This document shows, one piece after another, positions 33,532 through 40,642 of a stretch of DNA of 40,642 bases (position 1 is the first letter of the stretch; each line of letters opens with the position of its first letter). The translations under genes and the position numbers were made by a program. The notes beneath the pieces are model-generated. The model made no database searches and was not told the DNA's origin. It saw only the letters and a list, made by a program, of their open reading frames with translations. Source of the DNA: an uncultured Pelagibacteraceae bacterium (GTDB taxonomy: Bacteria; Pseudomonadota; Alphaproteobacteria; Pelagibacterales; Pelagibacteraceae); the NCBI GenBank assembly GCA_902531885.1, contig CACAFZ010000004.1, positions 1 to 40,642 on the forward strand, written 5' to 3'.

Positions 33532-34377
33532 TTATTTTTCTCCACTTGAAAATGAAACTAATTTTATGAAATTAAGTTGTGAAAGATCTGAAAAAAATTC
33601 GATAAAATAATTTTCTTTGTTTAATTTTTTTATTTTTCCAATTGGAATTCCAGATTTAAAAATTCCTCCAGATCCAGATGTATAAACAACATTGTCTTCT
33701 TTAATATTAAAATCATCTTTAAAATACTGAATATATCCATTATTTTTTCCTGATCCCGACAATATTGATTGCACATTTCCTGGTTCTACAGAGACAGGAA
33801 TTTTACTATTTAAGTCTGACAACAGCAAAGCCCTTGAAGTTGAATAGTTTACTTCAACTATTTTTCCTACCAAATACTCCTTGTCTAGTACGGCCATTCC
33901 AATTTCAACATTATCTTTACTACCTTTGTTAATAATAATTGATTTTAAAAAAGGGCTATTTTTATCTAATAAAACTTTTCCAATTAATTCATCGGAATTA
34001 TAAACATATTCATCAATTAAAGTTCTTAATCTTTTATTTTCCTCAATAATAAATTTTATATTGTATTCCTTAGATTGTAGTTCTTTTAAATTTTCTTTAG
34101 TAGTTTTATAATCTGTATAAAGCGCTATATGCTCTTGAACTTTAATGCCAGCTTTTTTAATTTGTTGTTCAGGTATAGATACAATGAAAGATGCTCTGTA
34201 AATTACTTCATTTAAAGATATTTTAAGATAATTTATTGCAGGAAAATTAAATCTACTTAAAATAATTAATGCTATAGAAAATATTATTAAAAAAATTAGA
34301 GAAAATCTTTGTTGATTATCTTTTTTTAAAAAAGCAGACCGAATAGCTATTACGAAGTCGTCTCTACTCGCTGCCAT
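33532..34377 (-). CDS. mreC: rod-shape determining protein MreC
   Basis: The 281-residue bitopic protein has a cytoplasmic N-terminus with a basic cluster, one helix at about 24-43 (FSLIFLIIFSIALIILSRF), a coiled coil at 80-120 (TTKENLKELQSKEYNIKF) and a beta-barrel pair at 125-280 (GKVLLDKNSPFLKSIIINKG, VLDKEYLVGKIVEVNYSTSR). These are the MreC features. It activates PBP2 in the elongasome. It follows mreB by 6 bp and mreD by 2 bp. Length is a little below the family mean. Confidence 0.96.
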   Translation of the reverse strand: MAASRDDFVIAIRSAFLKKDNQQRFSLIFLIIFSIALIILSRFNFPAINYLKISLNEVIYRASFIVSIPEQQIKKAGIKVQEHIALYTDYKTTKENLKELQSKEYNIKFIIEENKRLRTLIDEYVYNSDELIGKVLLDKNSPFLKSIIINKGSKDNVEIGMAVLDKEYLVGKIVEVNYSTSRALLLSDLNSKIPVSVEPGNVQSILSGSGKNNGYIQYFKDDFNIKEDNVVYTSGSGGIFKSGIPIGKIKKLNKENYFIEFFSDLSQLNFIKLVSFSSGEK

Positions 34378-34383
34378 AATAAA

Positions 34384-37006
<2,623 letters not shown>

Positions 37007-37029
37007 TTTAATTATTTTTCAGCCTAGGC

Positions 37030-37057
37030 AATATACAACCTCTAGTTCAGATTGCAA
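37030..37057 (-). promoter_or_regulatory. candidate promoter of leuA-mreBCD-mrdA-rodA
   Basis: On the minus strand TTGCAA at 37057-37052 and TATATT at 37035-37030 are 16 bases apart, matching 4 and 5 consensus bases. The 90-bp gap between ilvC and leuA is the largest inside the run from ilvB to rodA, which makes an internal promoter plausible. No leader peptide or attenuator is evident. Confidence 0.38.
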
Positions 37058-37096
37058 AACAAAATAAAAAATTTTACCCAAATGTGGTAGATTGAT

Positions 37097-38137
<1,041 letters not shown>

Positions 38138-38686
38138 CTATCTAAATGTATCAGCACCCCTGGTCATTGCAACGGCACCTGTTCTTGATAAACTAACTAA
38201 GCCTAGTCTTTTTAAATTTTTTGCCATTAAATCTATTTCTCTTCTCATTGCTGTTATTTGAATAACACAAGATTTATTAGTTTTATCCAATATTATAGCG
38301 TTATACTTTTTACAAGCATTTAAAGCTTTTTTTCTTTTAGAATTATTGCCTACTACTTTAAAAAGTGCCATTTCTTTAAATATAACTTTTTTGTCATTTC
38401 TCATGAAGTCTGCAACTTTATGAACAGGTATTAATTTTTTTAATTGAAGTTTAATTTGTTCTATGACTTGAGGTGTTCCAGTAGTTACAATTGTAATTCT
38501 TGAAATGTTTAGTTTTGGATCAACTTCTGCAACAGCAAGAGATTCTATATTGTAGCCTCTTCCAGAAAACAAACCAACTACTCTAGCTAAAACTCCAGCC
38601 TCATTATCTACCCAGACTACTATTATATGGGTATCTAATTTGCCTTTCTTTCCAGGTATACTATATGCTGATTTTGCTTTTGCCAT
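38138..38686 (-). CDS. ilvN: acetolactate synthase small regulatory subunit
   Basis: The 182-residue protein has an N-terminal ACT domain (about 20-95) with VDNEAGVLARVVGLFSGRGY, the classic sequence that binds valine, and a second domain at 100-170. It is fused neither to ilvB nor to another enzyme. The subunit raises activity of the large subunit and lets valine inhibit it. An N-terminal extension of about 15 residues, Lys-rich, precedes the ACT domain. It overlaps the ilvB stop by one base (TAATG) and precedes ilvC by 18 bp. Also called ilvH. Confidence 0.95.
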   Translation of the reverse strand: MAKAKSAYSIPGKKGKLDTHIIVVWVDNEAGVLARVVGLFSGRGYNIESLAVAEVDPKLNISRITIVTTGTPQVIEQIKLQLKKLIPVHKVADFMRNDKKVIFKEMALFKVVGNNSKRKKALNACKKYNAIILDKTNKSCVIQITAMRREIDLMAKNLKRLGLVSLSRTGAVAMTRGADTFR

Positions 38687-40452
38687 TATACTAATGTTTT
38701 TCCTTTTCCAGTAATTTTATTGTCCTTTTGATCTTTTGGCCCTAGAAGCATTTGATTATGAGGTTTTCCCGATGGTATCATTGGAAAACAATTTTCTATT
38801 TTGTCAACGCGACAATCAAATATTACAGGCCTTTCTGTGTTAAGCATTTCAATTATTTTGTCGTCAAGCTCTTCTGGAGTTGATGCTCTTATTCCAACAC
38901 AGCCATATGCTTCTGCTAATTTAACAAAATCTGGTAGTGCAGCCGTGTAACTTTCAGAATAATTTTTATCGTGTAATAGTTCCTGCCATTGACGTACCAT
39001 TCCCATATACTCGTTATTTAGAATAAATATTTTTATTGGCAGGCTATATTGAACTGCAGTCGACATTTCTTGCATAGTCATTAAAACTGATGCTTCGCCA
39101 GCAATATCAACTACTAATTTACTTGGATGAGCAACCTGAACTCCAATTGCAGCAGGCAAACCATAACCCATCGTTCCTAATCCACCTGATGTCATCCATC
39201 TATTTGGTTTATCAAATTTGTAATGTTGAGCAGCCCACATTTGATGTTGGCCAACCTCAGTTGTAATAAAAGTATCTTTATCTTTTGTTAGTTCATAAAG
39301 TCTTTGAACTGCATACTGTGGTTTAATTGTTTCTTCGCTATTAATATAATCAAGAGAACGTACGGATCTCCATTTTTCAATTTTTTCCCACCATTTAGAA
39401 ATTTTTTGTTTATTTGATTTTCCAAAATTTGGTTTTTTCTTTTTAATTGTTTTTAATATAGCATTTATGACATCGTTCACATCGCCAACAATTGGCAAAT
39501 CTACTTTTACATTTTTGTTTATTGAAGATGGATCAATATCAATATGAACTTTTTTTGATTTTGGAGAAAACTCATCTATCTTTCCAGTAATTCTATCATC
39601 AAAACGTGCACCAACATTTATCATTAAATCACAGTCATGCATTGCGTTGTTGGCCTCGTAGGTTCCATGCATACCTAACATACCTATAAACTGATTATCA
39701 TTACCTGGAAATGCACCAAGACCTTGTAGAGTTGAAGTGATTGGAAATCCTGTGGCATAAACTAATTCTCTTAATAAGGTACTTGCCTTTGGACCTGAGT
39801 TTATAACACCTCCTCCAGTGTAAAAAATTGGTTTGGATGAATTGCTCATTAATTTTATTAGTTCATCAATTTCAGCTTGGTTAAAATTATTTTTAGTTTT
39901 GCCATTTAGTTTTTTTTGTTTTTTATATTTTGTGTAACTAGTTTTTTGAAACTGAACATCTTTTGGAATATCAATAAGTACTGGTCCTGGTCTCCCAGTT
40001 GTTGCAACTTCAAACGCTCTGTGAATAACCTTTGCAAGATTTTTTACATCTTTAACTAGCCAATTATGTTTTGTACATGGCCTAGTAATACCGGTTGTGT
40101 CAGCTTCTTGAAATGCATCTGTTCCGATTAAATGTGTCGGCACTTGTCCTGAGATACAAACAATTGGAACAGAGTCCATATAAGCATCTGTTAATGCAGT
40201 TACTATATTTGTTGCACCTGGTCCAGATGTAACTAATGCAACACCAGGTTTTCCTGAAGATCTAGCATAACCTTCAGCTGCGTGACCAGCTCCTTGTTCA
40301 TGTCTAACTAGATAATGTTTAACAGAAGAAAAATTTTTTAATTCATCGTAGATTGGAAGTACAGCTCCACCAGGATAACCAAAAATAGTATCCACACCTT
40401 GATCTTCAAGGCACTTAAATACAATTTCAGCTCCTGAGTATAGTTTTGACAT
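38686..40452 (-). CDS. ilvB: acetolactate synthase large subunit
   Basis: The 588-residue thiamine-diphosphate enzyme condenses two pyruvates, or pyruvate with 2-oxobutyrate. The N-terminal domain shows GYPGGAVLPIYDEL and the activating Glu52 in VRHEQGAGHAAEGYAR. The central domain, which binds FAD in the family, has MLGMHGTYEANNA and INVGARFDDRITGK. The C-terminal domain has the metal-binding region DIAGEASVLMTMQEM, where the usual Asp is Glu453, and ILNNEYMGMVRQWQ downstream. The gene opens the branched-chain unit; the tail of miaA precedes it by 50 bp. Confidence 0.97.
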   Translation of the reverse strand: MSKLYSGAEIVFKCLEDQGVDTIFGYPGGAVLPIYDELKNFSSVKHYLVRHEQGAGHAAEGYARSSGKPGVALVTSGPGATNIVTALTDAYMDSVPIVCISGQVPTHLIGTDAFQEADTTGITRPCTKHNWLVKDVKNLAKVIHRAFEVATTGRPGPVLIDIPKDVQFQKTSYTKYKKQKKLNGKTKNNFNQAEIDELIKLMSNSSKPIFYTGGGVINSGPKASTLLRELVYATGFPITSTLQGLGAFPGNDNQFIGMLGMHGTYEANNAMHDCDLMINVGARFDDRITGKIDEFSPKSKKVHIDIDPSSINKNVKVDLPIVGDVNDVINAILKTIKKKKPNFGKSNKQKISKWWEKIEKWRSVRSLDYINSEETIKPQYAVQRLYELTKDKDTFITTEVGQHQMWAAQHYKFDKPNRWMTSGGLGTMGYGLPAAIGVQVAHPSKLVVDIAGEASVLMTMQEMSTAVQYSLPIKIFILNNEYMGMVRQWQELLHDKNYSESYTAALPDFVKLAEAYGCVGIRASTPEELDDKIIEMLNTERPVIFDCRVDKIENCFPMIPSGKPHNQMLLGPKDQKDNKITGKGKTLV

Positions 40453-40458
40453 TTATTC

Positions 40459-40488
40459 AATCTAGCTGAAGTTGTGCGCATTGGTCAA
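40459..40488 (-). promoter_or_regulatory. candidate promoter of the ilvB unit
   Basis: On the minus strand TTGACC at 40488-40483 and TAGATT at 40464-40459, 18 bases apart, match 5 and 4 consensus bases within the 50-bp gap after miaA. Transcription would begin at or next to the ilvB ATG, implying a leaderless message, and no ribosome site is seen before that ATG. Confidence 0.3.
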
Positions 40489-40502
40489 GTTTAAGAGTGA
40501 AA

Positions 40503-40642
40503 TTAAGAGAGATTTTTTATATATGAGTTTAGATTTTCAGGATCTAACTTGATCCATGTTTGCATTTGGCCTCTTGCCCATGTTGTTTGTCTTTTGGCAT
40601 ATTGTCTTGTTTTTATTAGAATTTTCTCTTTTGTATCTTCGA
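40503..40642 (-). CDS. miaA: tRNA dimethylallyltransferase, C-terminal fragment at the window edge
   Basis: Only the last 46 residues are in the window; the gene starts beyond the right edge. The fragment contains KTRQYAKRQTTWARGQM, the conserved C-terminal motif of MiaA, then ends NLS before TAA at 40503-40505. MiaA adds the dimethylallyl group to adenosine 37 of tRNAs that read codons starting with U. It lies just upstream of ilvB on the same strand, an adjacency I recall from other alphaproteobacteria but have not checked. Confidence 0.88.
   Translation of the reverse strand, partial: EDTKEKILIKTRQYAKRQTTWARGQMQTWIKLDPENLNSYIKNLS

Overview
The window is a compact, very AT-rich stretch of a bacterial chromosome. 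Genes are tightly packed, many neighbours overlap by TAATG or a few bases, and no mobile element, tRNA, rRNA or CRISPR array is visible. Low GC, streamlined spacing and the block miaA-ilvB-ilvH-ilvC-leuA-mreB-mreC-mreD-mrdA-rodA suggest a marine alphaproteobacterium of the SAR11 (Pelagibacterales) type. That placement is an inference from composition and gene order; no marker gene was searched.

Layout. (1) 1-2887: a FecR-domain secreted protein (cut by the left edge) and a TPR plus beta-barrel outer-membrane protein. (2) 3018-4004: two type IV pilins. (3) 4165-4877: a STAS anti-anti-sigma-like protein and a HATPase switch kinase, the only genes on + in this half. (4) 4874-13013, minus strand: a type IV pilus assembly operon in the order pilMN (fused), pilO, pilP, pilQ, pilB, pilC. 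(5) 13014-13546: a non-coding AT-rich region with eight copies of a 12-bp motif, paired at a 21-22 bp pitch. (6) 13547-15321: an UMF1-type transporter and a helix-turn-helix regulator. (7) 15447-17031: a small membrane protein and a GAF-SpoIIE phosphatase, the likely third member of the partner switch in (3). (8) 17195-18159, plus strand: prepilin peptidase pilD and a tiny membrane protein. (9) 18171-29802, minus strand: pilT, fimT, pilV, pilW, pilX, an unknown secreted protein, a giant pilY1 and an autotransporter-like protein. (10) 29921-40452, minus strand: elongasome genes and the branched-chain amino acid genes, with the tail of miaA at the right edge.

How it fits together. The window encodes nearly a whole retractable type IV pilus: two pilins, minor pilins, a PilY1 tip protein, prepilin peptidase, secretin, alignment complex, platform, extension and retraction ATPases. 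A phosphatase/kinase/STAS partner switch is interleaved with it, but no sigma factor is seen, so its output is open. The most unusual points are the phased repeat array just upstream of the assembly operon, the PilM-PilN fusion with an extra N-terminal mini-domain, a PilY1 whose von Willebrand A domain appears split by about 380 residues, and an autotransporter and an unknown secreted protein placed in the minor-pilin operon.
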